A stretch of 64,000 nucleotides of DNA from Erwinia aphidicola (GTDB taxonomy: Bacteria > Pseudomonadota > Gammaproteobacteria > Enterobacterales > Enterobacteriaceae), in contig NZ_JACXBP010000001.1 of NCBI RefSeq assembly GCF_014773485.1, positions 620,001 through 684,000 of the forward strand, in the 5' to 3' direction. Position numbers and translations under genes: made by a program. Shown in pieces: positions 47,048 through 56,674 of the stretch. Below the pieces are notes generated by a model. The model was given only the letters and a program-made list of their open reading frames with translations. It searched no databases and was not told the origin of the DNA. How positions within the stretch are numbered: position 1 is the stretch's first letter; each line of letters starts with the position of its first letter.

Positions 47048-48637
47048 ATGAAAGAGTTTGCCAGCAAGATCCACGCCTTCGGCAAAGCGCTGATGATGCC
47101 GATTTCGGTGATTGCCGCCGCCGGCATTTTCCTTGGTGTGGCGGCGGCGTTGCAAAATCCGGCGATTACCGGGGAGGCCTTCGCCAGCATGCAGACGCCC
47201 CAGCTGATCATTGGCTTTATCCGTAAGGTCGCCGGGGCGCTGTTTGCTAACCTGCCGCTGTTCTTTGCCGTTGCCAGCGCCATTGGCCTGGCAAAAGCGG
47301 AGAAACCGACGGCCGCCTTTGCCGCGGTGATAGGTTTCATCGCTATGCACGTGGGCGTTAGCGCCACGCTAGCCGCCAAGGGTCTGACCGCTGCCACCAC
47401 CACACCCGCCGCGCTCCAGCAGCAGGGCATGGACCAGACAGCAGCGATGATGACCTCGGCGGAATATATCCCGATGCTCGGTATCTTTACCTACAACATG
47501 AGCGTGCTGGGCGGGGTGATTGCCGGGCTGCTGACGGTGGCGATCCATAACCGCTGCTACACCACTCAGCTGCCGACCGCCATCAGCTTTTTCGGCGGGC
47601 GGCGCTTTGTGCCGATTGTCACCGTGCTGGTGCTGCCGCTGGTGGGCGTGCTGCTGGCGTTAATCTGGCCGACGATTGGCGCCGGGATTGCCTGGGTCGG
47701 GGAGCTGATTGGCAAAAGCGGCCAGTACGGCGCATTGCTCTACGGTACCAGTGAACGCCTGCTTATCCCGACCGGGTTACATCACATCCTCAATGAAACC
47801 GTGCGCTTCACGCCGATTGGCGGCATTGCCACGGTAGACGGGCAGACGATTGTCGGCGCGCTGAACATCTTTAACACCTCACTGACGCATCCCGGCTCGG
47901 TGCCGGATGCCACGGTGCAGGAGGCCACGCGTTTCCTCGCCCAGGGTAAAATCCCGGTGATGATGTTTGGCCTGCCCGCCGCCGCGCTGGCGATTTATCA
48001 CTGTGCGCGACCGGAACATAAACAGCGGGTGAAGGCGCTGGTAATGGCCGGGGCGCTCACCTCGTTTACCACCGGGATCACCGAGCCACTGGAGTTCTGC
48101 TTTATCTTTGTCTCGCCGGTGCTCTACATCCTGCACGCCCTGCTGAGCGGGCTGTCGTTTATGCTGATGTCGCTGATGCACCTGATGATTGGCAACATTC
48201 AGGGCGGTGCGATTGATCTGGTGGTGTTCGGCATTCTGGGCGGCAGCAAAACGGCCTGGTGGTGGAGCGTGGTGCTCGGGCTAATCTACGTGCCGATCTA
48301 CTACTGCGGCTTTAAATTCATCATCCTGCGGATGCGGGTGGAAACCCCGGGGCGAGAATCCGGGCAGGAACCGCAGCAGGAGACCGTTGCCGCCGACGAG
48401 CGCACCCGCGTGATTATCAGCGGGCTGGGTGGGAAGGCCAATATAGAGGACGTCGATTGCTGCTTCACCCGTCTGCGCGTGCGCGTTAAGCAGATGAACG
48501 AGGTAGTGGACCAGACGCTGATGAGCACCGGTGCCAATGGCGTAAATCGCGTTAGCGATCGCGATGTGCAGGTGATTTATGGGCCGCAGGTAGAGAAAAT
48601 AGCCAGCGAGGTGAAAAGTGCGCTGGGCGTGGCATGA
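47048..48637 (+). CDS. PTS EIICB transporter, glucose/alpha-glucoside family
   Basis: 529 residues. An EIIC membrane domain (~1-420; ~10 spans) has GTSERLLIPTGLHHILNETVRF and GITEPLEFCFIFVSPVLY (sugar-binding GITE). A linker leads to an EIIB domain (~450-529) with NIEDVDCCFTRLRVRV; the phospho-cysteine position is Cys472 with an extra Cys471. PAAALAIYHCARPEHK resembles MalX/GlvC/alpha-glucoside EIIs. There is no EIIA, so Crr or another EIIA would supply phosphate. Neither a hydrolase nor a matching regulator other than the LysR gene is nearby. Substrate unresolved. A good GAGAGG site precedes the ATG. Confidence 0.9.
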   Translation: MKEFASKIHAFGKALMMPISVIAAAGIFLGVAAALQNPAITGEAFASMQTPQLIIGFIRKVAGALFANLPLFFAVASAIGLAKAEKPTAAFAAVIGFIAMHVGVSATLAAKGLTAATTTPAALQQQGMDQTAAMMTSAEYIPMLGIFTYNMSVLGGVIAGLLTVAIHNRCYTTQLPTAISFFGGRRFVPIVTVLVLPLVGVLLALIWPTIGAGIAWVGELIGKSGQYGALLYGTSERLLIPTGLHHILNETVRFTPIGGIATVDGQTIVGALNIFNTSLTHPGSVPDATVQEATRFLAQGKIPVMMFGLPAAALAIYHCARPEHKQRVKALVMAGALTSFTTGITEPLEFCFIFVSPVLYILHALLSGLSFMLMSLMHLMIGNIQGGAIDLVVFGILGGSKTAWWWSVVLGLIYVPIYYCGFKFIILRMRVETPGRESGQEPQQETVAADERTRVIISGLGGKANIEDVDCCFTRLRVRVKQMNEVVDQTLMSTGANGVNRVSDRDVQVIYGPQVEKIASEVKSALGVA

Positions 48638-48699
48638 AGTCGCGTTTTTGGCTCTCAGGCTGTTACTATTAGCCAAAATTTACCAATAAAATAACCATT

Positions 48700-49596
48700 A
48701 TGGATATCAAGCAGCTCATCTACCTGTGCAACCTCGAGCGCGAGCGCCACTTTGGCCGAGCCGCAGAAGCCAGCTTTGTCAGTCAGCCCACGCTTTCGAT
48801 GCGCCTGAAAAACCTGGAAATTGAGCTGGGGCTGTCGCTGATTAACCGCAGCAATAACTTCGACGGCTTCACCCCGGAAGGGGAGCGTGTGCTCTCGTGG
48901 GCGCGGGAGATCGTCTCCGTCTATCAGGGCTTAAAGCTGGAAGTTGAGTCGTTGAAGCACGGGGTTAACGGCACGCTGCGCATCGGCGTGGTGCCCCAGT
49001 GCAGCATCTCGCTGCCGGTGATGCTGAAGGCGATTAGCGAGCGCTATCCGCAGCTGGATTACCGCGTGGCGGTGCTGAGCGCCGATCAGCTGCTGGAAGC
49101 GCTGAATAGCCATACGGTGGATGTCGGCATTGGCTTCTTTGAGCTGTCGACGCTGCGCGAACTGCATTTTCAGGCAGAAACGCTGGCGGATAATGGCGTG
49201 GAGCTGCTGTTTCATCCGCAGCATTTTCCGCAGTTGAACGGCACTGAGCCGCTGACGCTGCCAGAGATCGCCGCGCTGCCGCTCTGTCTGGCCGATCAAA
49301 CCCGCTATTTTCGCCGCTATGTTGACGGGCATTTCCGCGAAGCCGGGCTGGAGCTGCGCGTGGTGCTGGAGACCACCTCAGTATTTCAGCTGCTGCAGGG
49401 CGCGCAGGTGGGCCTGGGCTGCCTGATTTCTCCCGTCGGGCATCTGATCGCGGGGATGAGCGGTGAGCTGAGCCGCCGCGCGGTGGCGATGCCGCCGATG
49501 TCACGCCAGGCTGCGGTGGTGATCGCCGAGCCTGGTCGCGCCACTCCGCTGGCACAGCATTTCTTCGATGAAGTACGGCGCTGGCTGATGGGCTGA
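48700..49596 (+). CDS. LysR-type transcriptional regulator
   Basis: 298 residues: N-terminal winged HTH (IKQLIYLCNLERERHFGRAA...SFVSQPTLSMRLKNLEIELG), then a periplasmic-binding-like effector domain (TLRIGVVPQCSISLPVML, HTVDVGIGFF, GAQVGLGCLISPVG). I do not recognise a specific family member; the effector is unknown. It starts 62 bases after the PTS gene in the same direction, with a weak ribosome-binding site, and may be co-transcribed with it. Its 3' end nearly abuts convergent yciW (one base between stops). Confidence 0.9.
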   Translation: MDIKQLIYLCNLERERHFGRAAEASFVSQPTLSMRLKNLEIELGLSLINRSNNFDGFTPEGERVLSWAREIVSVYQGLKLEVESLKHGVNGTLRIGVVPQCSISLPVMLKAISERYPQLDYRVAVLSADQLLEALNSHTVDVGIGFFELSTLRELHFQAETLADNGVELLFHPQHFPQLNGTEPLTLPEIAALPLCLADQTRYFRRYVDGHFREAGLELRVVLETTSVFQLLQGAQVGLGCLISPVGHLIAGMSGELSRRAVAMPPMSRQAAVVIAEPGRATPLAQHFFDEVRRWLMG

Positions 49597-49597
49597 G

Positions 49598-50746
49598 CTA
49601 ACGCGCTGCCGTGCTGCCCAGGCCCTGCATAAGGCGGTTGCCCCAGCTGGCGTTGGCCACGCTAAGGATTATCGCAAACACTTGCGCGGTACTCAGCCCG
49701 GCCTCTTTCAGCGGTTGCACGTGCGCCGCGTTAACCCGCTCGGGCGAGCGCGTTAGCTGGGCTGCCAGCTGGATTACCGCCTGCTGCTGCGGGTCAGCCA
49801 GCGCCAGCGCGTGATCGACACTCGCCTGCAGTGCATCACGCAATTCGCCCAGCGCTAAGCGGCCAAAGCAGGCAGCACTGCCGTTAATCCTTGCGGTCAC
49901 TGCCGCCGCCAGCGTGGCCTGCGGCGAATGACGGATTTCAGACAGTGCCTGCAGCAGGCTCGCCCAGCCGTACAGGGTTTTGCCGTCGTGCGCGAACAGC
50001 CAGGCACCGGCTTCCAGCTCGGCTATCGGCTGACAGAAAGTCAGGGCCTCTAACTGATCGGTTGCGGCGTAACGCATTTCGAGCGGCGGCAGGCTGGGCT
50101 GCCACTCTGCCGCGGTGCTGAACAGCTCGGGGTCCGCGTCTGCAGGCACCGTTACGCCCGGCATCCAGCGCACGGGCAGCGCCAGCAGGGCATGAATTCC
50201 GGCCACCACGCGTGCCTGGTAGCTGACAAAGCCAATAATCTGGCTGAGCGTGACAATATCCGACGCACTGAGCCCCACATCATCCAGATGCTGTACGGCA
50301 GCGGCGTCAATCAACGTTGGCTGGCTGGCAAGCTGGCGGGCATACTCGGTGATTTGCGTCAGGCGGCGATTGCTCTCACGTGATGAATCCGGCCCAGGCA
50401 GCGGGTTAAGCCGCGCCGCATAGTGATTACACAGGCGCTGAACGCCGGTAACCTGCGCCACCGTCAGCGCGCTGCTCAGTCGGTCATACAGCGTAAGCGT
50501 GTGGGTCAGGCTGGTGGTTAATTCGTTGGGGAACAGGATCTGATAGAGATCGCGGGAGGCCAGCAGTGCGGGCTGCACCTGCTGCAAAGTGGGGATCAGG
50601 TCGCCCTCGACCTGCTGCGCCAGACCAAGCAGGAAACGGTCTTCAATAGTGGCAGCTTCGGGCACCAGCGGCGCGCGCTGCGCGGGCAGGCTGGTCTGGG
50701 TTTCATGATACCAGTGGTTGTTGCCGGTAAAGCGGCGCTGTTCCAT
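49598..50746 (-). CDS. yciW: YciW, carboxymuconolactone-decarboxylase/AhpD-like protein
   Basis: 382 residues beginning MEQRRFTGNNHWYHETQTS, closely matching E. coli YciW (MEQRHITGKSHWYHETQSS), in the same place between rnb and sap. An alpha-helical AhpD/CMD-like fold is suggested by helical repeats and IIGFVSYQARVVAGIHALL. I see no clear CxxC peroxidase motif. E. coli YciW is sulfur/cysteine-regulated and implicated in cysteine use. I chose the ATG at 50746 (AAGGA seven bases upstream) over one two codons earlier. Function uncertain. Confidence 0.88.
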   Translation of the reverse strand: MEQRRFTGNNHWYHETQTSLPAQRAPLVPEAATIEDRFLLGLAQQVEGDLIPTLQQVQPALLASRDLYQILFPNELTTSLTHTLTLYDRLSSALTVAQVTGVQRLCNHYAARLNPLPGPDSSRESNRRLTQITEYARQLASQPTLIDAAAVQHLDDVGLSASDIVTLSQIIGFVSYQARVVAGIHALLALPVRWMPGVTVPADADPELFSTAAEWQPSLPPLEMRYAATDQLEALTFCQPIAELEAGAWLFAHDGKTLYGWASLLQALSEIRHSPQATLAAAVTARINGSAACFGRLALGELRDALQASVDHALALADPQQQAVIQLAAQLTRSPERVNAAHVQPLKEAGLSTAQVFAIILSVANASWGNRLMQGLGSTAAR

Positions 50747-50852
50747 GATCATTCCTTTTCAATTACGGCACGGGTATCCTGGCGTAAGCGCTAAAGCGAA
50801 AGAAATAATGTTCGGTGCTATCAAATAGCTGGATGGCATAAGCGGTGCCGTC

Positions 50853-50915
50853 GTAGGGGCGAGGCATGCCTCGCCCTGGTCAGCAATTGCCGGGTCAGGC
50901 ATGCCTGACCCCTAC
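50853..50915. repeat. REP-like palindromic repeat pair
   Basis: GTAGGGGCGAGGCATGCCTC (then GCCCT) and GGTCAGGCATGCCTGACCCC, each a near-perfect palindrome around GCATGC, ending in CCCCTAC. They lie between sapF and yciW, at the place of fabI in E. coli. Related copies occur at 56503, 61988 and 63683. Confidence 0.8.
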
Positions 50916-50925
50916 GGGTAGGAGG

Positions 50926-51732
50926 TTAGCGGTCTTTACGCCACGCGTCGGCGGTCAGCGCTTCACCGAAGTGGCTGGAGATCAGGCGTTTGGTGAGATC
51001 GTGCAGCGGGCAGGCCAGCACGTCGGCGGTGCTGCCGCGCTCCACCACTTCGCCCTGATGCATCACCAGCAGCTTGTCGCTGATATGTTTCATCATACCC
51101 AGATGCTGCGTGACGTAGATATAGGCAATACCGTGCTTGTCCTGCAGCTCCAGCATCAGATTGATCAGCTGCGAGCGCATCGACATATCCAGCGCCGCCA
51201 GCGCTTCATCCGCCACAATCACCTTCGGCTGTAAAATCAGCGCGCGCGCCAGGCCGATGCGCTGCTTCTGACCCGGGGCCAGCATGTGCGGATAGTAGGA
51301 AGCGTGGTCGCGCAGCAGCCCGACCTGGCGCAGCGTGGCGATAATACGTTTCTCGCGCTCATCTGCATTCAGCTCGGTGTTGAGGCGCAGCGGGAAATCG
51401 AGGATCTGGCTGATGCGCTGGCGTGGATTCAGGGAGGTCGACGGATCCTGGAATATCATACGAATACGCTGACTGCGATAGCCGTAATCGCCATACTCCA
51501 GTGGACGATCGTCAATCACTATTTCGCCGGATGAGGGGGCAATCATCCCGCTCAGCATTTTCGCCAGCGTCGATTTGCCCGAGCCGTTTTCACCGATAAT
51601 CGCCAGCGTCTGGCGCTCGCGCAGGGTGAAGCTGACATCCTTCACCGCCTCAACATGCTGGCGGCGGAACAGCCCGGTGCGGTAGCGGTAGGTTTTGCTC
51701 AGGTTGCGCACTTCCAGCAGCGTTTCAACCAT
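50926..51732 (-). CDS. sapF: Peptide/putrescine ABC transporter ATPase SapF
   Basis: 268 residues: Walker A GENGSGKST, ABC signature APGQKQRIGLARAL (slightly variant, as in the family) and Walker B VIVADEALAALDMSMRS. It is one of two ATPases of the Sap system, implicated in antimicrobial-peptide resistance in Salmonella and in putrescine export in E. coli. The start overlaps the sapD stop by one base. It is the last gene of sapABCDF. Confidence 0.96.
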   Translation of the reverse strand: MVETLLEVRNLSKTYRYRTGLFRRQHVEAVKDVSFTLRERQTLAIIGENGSGKSTLAKMLSGMIAPSSGEIVIDDRPLEYGDYGYRSQRIRMIFQDPSTSLNPRQRISQILDFPLRLNTELNADEREKRIIATLRQVGLLRDHASYYPHMLAPGQKQRIGLARALILQPKVIVADEALAALDMSMRSQLINLMLELQDKHGIAYIYVTQHLGMMKHISDKLLVMHQGEVVERGSTADVLACPLHDLTKRLISSHFGEALTADAWRKDR

Positions 51733-52724
51733 TACTGACTCTCCATATTCAGCGGGAAGTGGCAGGCAAACATATGACTCTTCGACCCGGTTAAGCGCGG
51801 GGTCTCAATACAGGTTTTCTGGGCATAAGGGCAGCGCGGGCCCAGGCGGCAGCCAATCGGCAGGTGTTCAAGCGAGGGGATGGCACCCGGCAGCGTATTG
51901 AGTCGGCTCTTATGCGGCAGCGAACGGCCAAAGTCCGGCATTGCGCGGATCAGCGCCTGAGTATATGGGTGATGCGGCGCGCTAATCAGCTCGTCGCTGA
52001 GCGCGGTTTCCACCGTCTGCCCGCAGTACATCACGTTAATTTTATCCGCCCACTGGCTCAGCATCTGCAGGTCGTGGCTGATCAGCAGAATAGTGGTGTT
52101 ATTGTTTTGGTTGAGCCGGGAGAGCAGGCGGAAAATCTGCGCCTGGGTGGTCGGTTCCATGGCGTTTGTTGGCTCATCGGCAATCAGCAGGCGCGGCTGA
52201 TTCGCCAGGGCGATGGCAATCATCACCTTCTGGCACTCGCCGTCGGTCAGCTCATACGGGAAGCTGCTCATAATATCTTTATGATCTTTGATGCCAACGC
52301 GGTGCAGCAGCTCAATGGCGCGGCGATGGCGCCAGCCAAAGCGCTGATACCAGCGGCCTTTCCACGTCCAGCCGGGGATCGCCTGCTTGATCTGAGTGCC
52401 GATACTTTCCGACGGGTCAAGGCACGACTGCGGCTCCTGGAAAATCATCGACACGTTATGACCGACAATTTTACGCCGTTCACGCGGCGTCAGGTGCAGC
52501 AGGTCGATGTCGTTAAAGCGCATGCGGTCAGCGGTGATGCGCCAGTTATCCTTGGTGACACCGCAGATCGCCTTGGCGATCAGGCTCTTGCCCGAACCGG
52601 ATTCTCCCACCAGCCCGCGCACTTCACCTTCGCTCAGCGTGATGCTGACCCGGTCGACCGCTTTTACCGGCCCTTCGGAGGTCATAAATTCTATCGTCAG
52701 GTTACGAATATCGAGCAGCGGCAT
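51732..52724 (-). CDS. sapD: Peptide/putrescine ABC transporter ATPase SapD
   Basis: 330 residues: Walker [15 protein letters not shown], signature region [17 protein letters not shown] and Walker [14 protein letters not shown]. The C-terminal oligopeptide-transporter extension contains a Cys cluster ([14 protein letters not shown]) typical of Dpp/Opp/Sap D-type ATPases. It overlaps both sapC and sapF by one base. E. coli SapD also supports the Trk potassium channel. Confidence 0.96.
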   Translation of the reverse strand: MPLLDIRNLTIEFMTSEGPVKAVDRVSITLSEGEVRGLVGESGSGKSLIAKAICGVTKDNWRITADRMRFNDIDLLHLTPRERRKIVGHNVSMIFQEPQSCLDPSESIGTQIKQAIPGWTWKGRWYQRFGWRHRRAIELLHRVGIKDHKDIMSSFPYELTDGECQKVMIAIALANQPRLLIADEPTNAMEPTTQAQIFRLLSRLNQNNNTTILLISHDLQMLSQWADKINVMYCGQTVETALSDELISAPHHPYTQALIRAMPDFGRSLPHKSRLNTLPGAIPSLEHLPIGCRLGPRCPYAQKTCIETPRLTGSKSHMFACHFPLNMESQ

Positions 52725-53614
52725 TATTCAACTCCCGCAACGATGGCCCGGCGTGCGCCGTCACCCAACAGGTTAACAATCAGTACACTAAGCATAATCG
52801 CTGCGCCCGGTAACATCACGGTCCAGGGAGCAACATAAATCAGCTCCAGCGAATCGCCCAGCATCGCGCCCCACTCCGGGGAGGGGAGCTGCGCACCGAG
52901 GTCGAGGAAGCCGAGTGCGGCGATATCGAGGATCGCCATCGACAGCGCGCGGGTAAATTCGGTCACCAGCAGCGCCAGAATGTTAGGCAAAATGGCATAC
53001 CAGAGAATATCCAGGCTGCTGGCGCCGTCGAGACGCGCGGCCACCACGTACTCTTTTTCCAGCTCATCATGCACCGCGCTGTAAATGGCGCGCACCAGGC
53101 GCGGCAGAATGGCCAGGAACACCGCCAGCATCGCATGTTCCAGCCGTGGACCCATAAAGGCCACCACGATGATAGCCAGCAGCAGAGAGGGGATCGACAG
53201 CAGCGTGTCGAGCACGTGATTCATCACCGCCGAGCGCAGGCCGTGCGTCAGCCCGGCCAAAACGCCAAGCACCATCGCGCACAGCGCCGCCGCCAGCGTG
53301 ACCACAATCGCGGAGCCGACGGTCGGCGCCGCGCCGCTCAGCAGGCGGCTGAGCAGATCGCGCCCCAGATCGTCCGTACCGAGAAAGAACGAAACATCGC
53401 CATAGCGTGACCATGAAGGCGGCAGCAGCTGGAAGCCGAGAAACTGCTGGTCGAGGCCGTAAGGCGCCACCAGCCCGCCAAAAATGCACAGCAGCAGCAG
53501 CGCGATAAAGCCATAGAAGCCAATCATCGCCGTGGTATCGCGATAGAACAGCCCCCACGTGTGGCGCAGCGGGCTGGGCGGCCGCTTCTCGGAGTAGATA
53601 TTATCTGAGGGCAT
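52724..53614 (-). CDS. sapC: ABC transporter permease SapC
   Basis: 296 residues with about six membrane helices and the DppC-type permease motif ([20 protein letters not shown], the cytosolic EAA loop). [20 protein letters not shown] and [19 protein letters not shown] are shared with E. coli SapC nearly verbatim. It pairs with SapB in the membrane. It overlaps sapB by 14 bases and sapD by one. Confidence 0.96.
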   Translation of the reverse strand: MPSDNIYSEKRPPSPLRHTWGLFYRDTTAMIGFYGFIALLLLCIFGGLVAPYGLDQQFLGFQLLPPSWSRYGDVSFFLGTDDLGRDLLSRLLSGAAPTVGSAIVVTLAAALCAMVLGVLAGLTHGLRSAVMNHVLDTLLSIPSLLLAIIVVAFMGPRLEHAMLAVFLAILPRLVRAIYSAVHDELEKEYVVAARLDGASSLDILWYAILPNILALLVTEFTRALSMAILDIAALGFLDLGAQLPSPEWGAMLGDSLELIYVAPWTVMLPGAAIMLSVLIVNLLGDGARRAIVAGVE

Positions 53615-54566
53615 ACCATTCCTTATGCTTCAGCGGGTTTGTCATGGCACCCAGAATATCGGAGAGCACGTTCACGGCGATCACCAGAGCGCCAACCACC
53701 ATCACGCCGGCGGAAATCGCCGCATAATCCTGCTGGCGAATGGCGTTAATCAGCCAGCGGCCGAGGCCTGGCCAGCTAAACACCACTTCAGTAATCATCG
53801 CCAGCGTCAGCATGGTAGAGAATTGTAGCCCGAGACGCGGGATCACCGGCGGCAGGGCATTATGCAGTACGTGACGGCGTATAACGGTGAAGCGCGACAG
53901 CCCGCGCGTGGCGGCGGCTTTCACATAGTTCTGCTCCATCACCTCGCGGGTGCTGATGCGCAGCAGGCGGATCACCTCAGTGGTGGGTGCCACGGCCAGC
54001 GCGGTAACCGGCAGGATCATATGCTTAAGCGCGCTGATAATCATCTCATGGCGCCACGGCGAGTCCGTCAGCCAGGCATCAATCAGTGCGAACCCGCTGA
54101 TGTGCTGCACCGGATAGAGCAGGTCAAAGCGCCCGGACACCGGCAGCCAGCCGAGATTAAGCGAGAAAAACAGCGTCAGCAACAGCGCCAGCCAGAACAC
54201 CGGCAGGGAAAAGCCGAGCAGGGCCACGGCGCTGATGGCTTTATCCTGCCATTTGTTACGCATCACCCCGGCGACAATACCCAGCGGAATACCGACCAGC
54301 AGTGCCAGGCTGAAGGCCATAAAGCACAGCTCCAGCGTGGCGGGGAACACTTCACGCAGCTGCAGATTAATCGACTGACCGTTAATACTGGACACCCCGA
54401 AATCCAGCTGCACGATGCCTCTGAGCCAGAACAGCAGCGCATCCCACAGCGATGCGCCCTGCAGCGGCGCATGCGGCGTGAAATAGCTCAGGCTGAAGCC
54501 AACCAGCGTCAGCATAAACATCGTGACGATAAACAGCACCAGGCGGCGCAGCGTATAGATAATCAC
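53601..54566 (-). CDS. sapB: ABC transporter permease SapB
   Basis: 321 residues, six predicted spans, DppB-type permease. The first helix ([20 protein letters not shown]) precedes the family's periplasmic loop, and the EAA loop is [27 protein letters not shown]. SVLPGIP-type interior and [20 protein letters not shown] complete it. It overlaps sapA by four bases (ATGA) and sapC by 14, indicating one operon. Confidence 0.96.
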   Translation of the reverse strand: MIIYTLRRLVLFIVTMFMLTLVGFSLSYFTPHAPLQGASLWDALLFWLRGIVQLDFGVSSINGQSINLQLREVFPATLELCFMAFSLALLVGIPLGIVAGVMRNKWQDKAISAVALLGFSLPVFWLALLLTLFFSLNLGWLPVSGRFDLLYPVQHISGFALIDAWLTDSPWRHEMIISALKHMILPVTALAVAPTTEVIRLLRISTREVMEQNYVKAAATRGLSRFTVIRRHVLHNALPPVIPRLGLQFSTMLTLAMITEVVFSWPGLGRWLINAIRQQDYAAISAGVMVVGALVIAVNVLSDILGAMTNPLKHKEWYALR

Positions 54567-56191
54567 GGCGATTTCTCCTCACCACTTTCGCGGTGGACAC
54601 CCGCAAAGGAAGCATTACCAAACGGGCTAAGCACCAGGCCTTTGATATCGTGGCGGTAGGCCTGCAGGCGCAGCGAATAGGCCAGCGGCAGCACCGGCAG
54701 CTCCTGCGACAGCAGCGCCTGGGCGCGATCGTAATAGTCGATGCGGTTAGCAAGCTGCTGTGACAGCAGGGCCTTATGCAGCAGCTCATCAAACGCCGAG
54801 TTACACCAGTGGGCAAAGTTGGTCTGTGAGGCGATGGCCGCGCAGCTCAGCAGCGGGCGGAAAAAGCTGTCCGGGTCATTACTGTCGGTTGCCCAGCCGG
54901 TCAGCGTCAGGTCGTGGTTATTCTCCATCAGCCTGGCTTCCTGGAAGCGCCCCTCTACCTGCACGATGGTCACTTTAACGCCAACCTGCGCCAGATCGGC
55001 CTGAATCAGCTCGGCGGTTTTCAGCGGGCTGGGGTTCCAGGACTGTGAGGCAGAAGGCACCCACAGGTTGAGGTGCAGGTTCTCAATGCCCAGCGCCTTT
55101 AGCTCTTCACGGGCTTTCTGCGGATTATAGGGCGTGACGCGCGCATCGGTATCATAGGCCCATGAAGCGCGCGGCAGAATCGAGGCTGCGGTCTCGGCGG
55201 TGCCGTAATAAATCGACTCCATCAGGCGTTCATTGTTGATTGCCAGCGCCAGCGCCTGGCGCACCTGTGGACGATCGAGCGGCGCTTTGCGGGTATTAAA
55301 GGCCAGATAGGCGATGTTCATGCCCGGGCGCAGCGTCAGGCGCAGGCGCGGGTCGTCACGCAGAATAGAGAGCTGGCTGGCGGCTGGGTAGGCCAGCACG
55401 TCGCACTCGCCGGTCAGCAGCTTGGACAAGCGCCCGGTGCCGCCCGCTGCCATATCGACCACCACCTGCGCCATGCGCGGCTGGCCTTTCCAGTAAGCGT
55501 CATTGCGCTGCAGGCGAATGTACTGTCCGCTGCGGTAATCATTCAGCATAAACGGACCGGTGCCAACGGGCTCGCGATCGAGCTGCTCCTGGCGATCAAT
55601 TTTGCTCAGCCGATCGGCATACTCGGCTGACAGCACCGGCGCGTAATGGGTGGCAAGGTGCCAGAGGAAGGACGCATCCGGGCTGTTAAGGCGGATTTCT
55701 ACCGTATCCTTATCCAGCTTCTTCACGCTCTGCACCGCATCGGAAAATTGCAGGCTGTCAAAGTAGGGGTAGCTGCCGCCGTTGACGTTGTGCCACGGGT
55801 GCTTGCGGTTAAATACGCGCTCGAAGCTAAACACCACGTCATCGGCATTCAACGGGCGGCTGGGTTTGAACCAGGCGGTGTGCTGGAAGGCCACGTTGTG
55901 ACGCAGGTGGAAGCGATAGGTGGCGCCGTTATCCAGCACTTCCCAGCTCTCTGCCAGCTCGGGGATCAGGCGATAGGTGTAGGGATCGACGTCAAGCAGG
56001 CGGTCATACAGCTGGGCGGCGAGGGTATCCACCACCAGCCCACCGCTGGCCATCTGCGGGTTAAAAGTATTCATTACGCCGTTAACGCAATACACGAAGC
56101 CGCTCTGGCGGATATCACCGGGCGTTGCGGACCAGGCCGGGGCGCTTAGCACGCTCAGGCTCAGAAGCAGAGTGGAGATTAGTTTGCGCAT
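54563..56191 (-). CDS. sapA: Periplasmic peptide-binding protein SapA
   Basis: 542 residues. Sec signal peptide [22 protein letters not shown], then an SBP_bac_5 (DppA/OppA-like) domain with [20 protein letters not shown] and [13 protein letters not shown]. In Salmonella it binds antimicrobial peptides (and heme in Haemophilus) for uptake by SapBCDF. It is the first gene of the sap operon. Its upstream region carries the RyhB gene on the opposite strand, so sapA and ryhB are divergent. Confidence 0.95.
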   Translation of the reverse strand: MRKLISTLLLSLSVLSAPAWSATPGDIRQSGFVYCVNGVMNTFNPQMASGGLVVDTLAAQLYDRLLDVDPYTYRLIPELAESWEVLDNGATYRFHLRHNVAFQHTAWFKPSRPLNADDVVFSFERVFNRKHPWHNVNGGSYPYFDSLQFSDAVQSVKKLDKDTVEIRLNSPDASFLWHLATHYAPVLSAEYADRLSKIDRQEQLDREPVGTGPFMLNDYRSGQYIRLQRNDAYWKGQPRMAQVVVDMAAGGTGRLSKLLTGECDVLAYPAASQLSILRDDPRLRLTLRPGMNIAYLAFNTRKAPLDRPQVRQALALAINNERLMESIYYGTAETAASILPRASWAYDTDARVTPYNPQKAREELKALGIENLHLNLWVPSASQSWNPSPLKTAELIQADLAQVGVKVTIVQVEGRFQEARLMENNHDLTLTGWATDSNDPDSFFRPLLSCAAIASQTNFAHWCNSAFDELLHKALLSQQLANRIDYYDRAQALLSQELPVLPLAYSLRLQAYRHDIKGLVLSPFGNASFAGVHRESGEEKSP

Positions 56192-56341
56192 AACTCTTCT
56201 GAAAATTCAGGCAATAAACACAGTGTACCGCACTCTCAGGCTGCACCCAAAGTTTGCTGCATAGTGGCGGGGCGATTCCGCTATATTAATAAGCACATTA
56301 ACCAGAGGGTGTTGAAAATACGCACAAAGTTGTTATGGAAA

Positions 56342-56356
56342 TGAGAAAGATTCTCA
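56342..56356. promoter_or_regulatory. Fur box 1 upstream of ryhB
   Basis: TGAGAAAGATTCTCA matches the 7-1-7 Fur consensus (TGATAATnATTATCA) in about 12 of 14 informative positions and is itself palindromic. It lies just upstream of the ryhB -35 and could also affect divergent sapA. Confidence 0.75.
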
Positions 56357-56365
56357 ACAAAATGC

Positions 56366-56395
56366 TTTACAAGCAAGACTGAGAATGATTATTAT
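56366..56395 (+). promoter_or_regulatory. ryhB promoter with overlapping Fur box 2
   Basis: -35 TTTACA (56366-56371), an 18-base spacer and -10 TATTAT (56390-56395). Fur box TGAGAATGATTATTA (56380-56394) covers spacer and -10 and matches the 7-1-7 consensus at about 12 of 14 positions. Iron-loaded Fur should block transcription. Confidence 0.82.
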
Positions 56396-56401
56396 TCCCC
56401 T

Positions 56402-56490
56402 GCGCTTCACCGGTGGCTCTGCCGCTGAAGAGCACGACATTGCTCACATTGCTTCCAGTATTTTTAGCCCACCCTGCGTGGGCTTTTTTT
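56402..56490 (+). ncRNA. ryhB: RyhB small regulatory RNA
   Basis: A ~90-base RNA ending in an AGCCCAC/GTGGGCT terminator hairpin and eight or nine Ts. The central block at 56431-56460 contains TTGCTCACATTGCTTCC and reproduces the conserved RyhB core that pairs with target mRNAs such as sodB and sdhC. It is Fur-regulated by two boxes upstream, as expected for RyhB, which lowers expression of iron-using proteins when iron is scarce. It lies between divergent sapA and the pspF gene. The exact 5' end is inferred from the promoter. The location differs from E. coli ryhB (near yhhY). Confidence 0.93.
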
Positions 56491-56502
56491 TGCCGTAAAA
56501 CC

Positions 56503-56669
56503 AGGGTCGGGCATGCCCGACCCCTACGAGGGTGCGGCACAATACCGTAGGGGCGATGGCATGCCCGACCCCAGCGAAGGTACGGCGCAACACCGTGGTG
56601 CGACGGCATGCCCGCCTCCTGTGAGGGTGCGGCGCAACACCGTAGGGGCGATGGCATGCCTCGCCCGCC
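56503..56669. repeat. Cluster of REP-like palindromes and a 47-48-base tandem repeat
   Basis: After a first palindrome (GGTCGGGCATGCCCGACCCC), three imperfect 47-48-base units start at 56528, 56576 and 56623. Each contains GGTGCGGC or GGTACGGC, CACCGT or TACCGT, and a GGCATGCC palindrome. They lie between the ryhB terminator and the pspF stop. The core GCATGC and CCCCTAC ends are shared with the repeats at 50853 and 61988. Confidence 0.8.
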
Positions 56670-56674
56670 GTTAA

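Noticed and set aside
56367..56657. 96-codon minus-strand ORF across the RyhB gene and repeats
   Set aside because: It is antisense to a recognised sRNA and continues through palindromic repeats; the protein is low-complexity Cys/Arg-rich without homology.
56528..56669. CRISPR-like array (three ~47-base units)
   Set aside because: Only three imperfect units, no separate spacers of equal size, palindromic cores and no cas genes; better explained as REP/BIME-type repeats.
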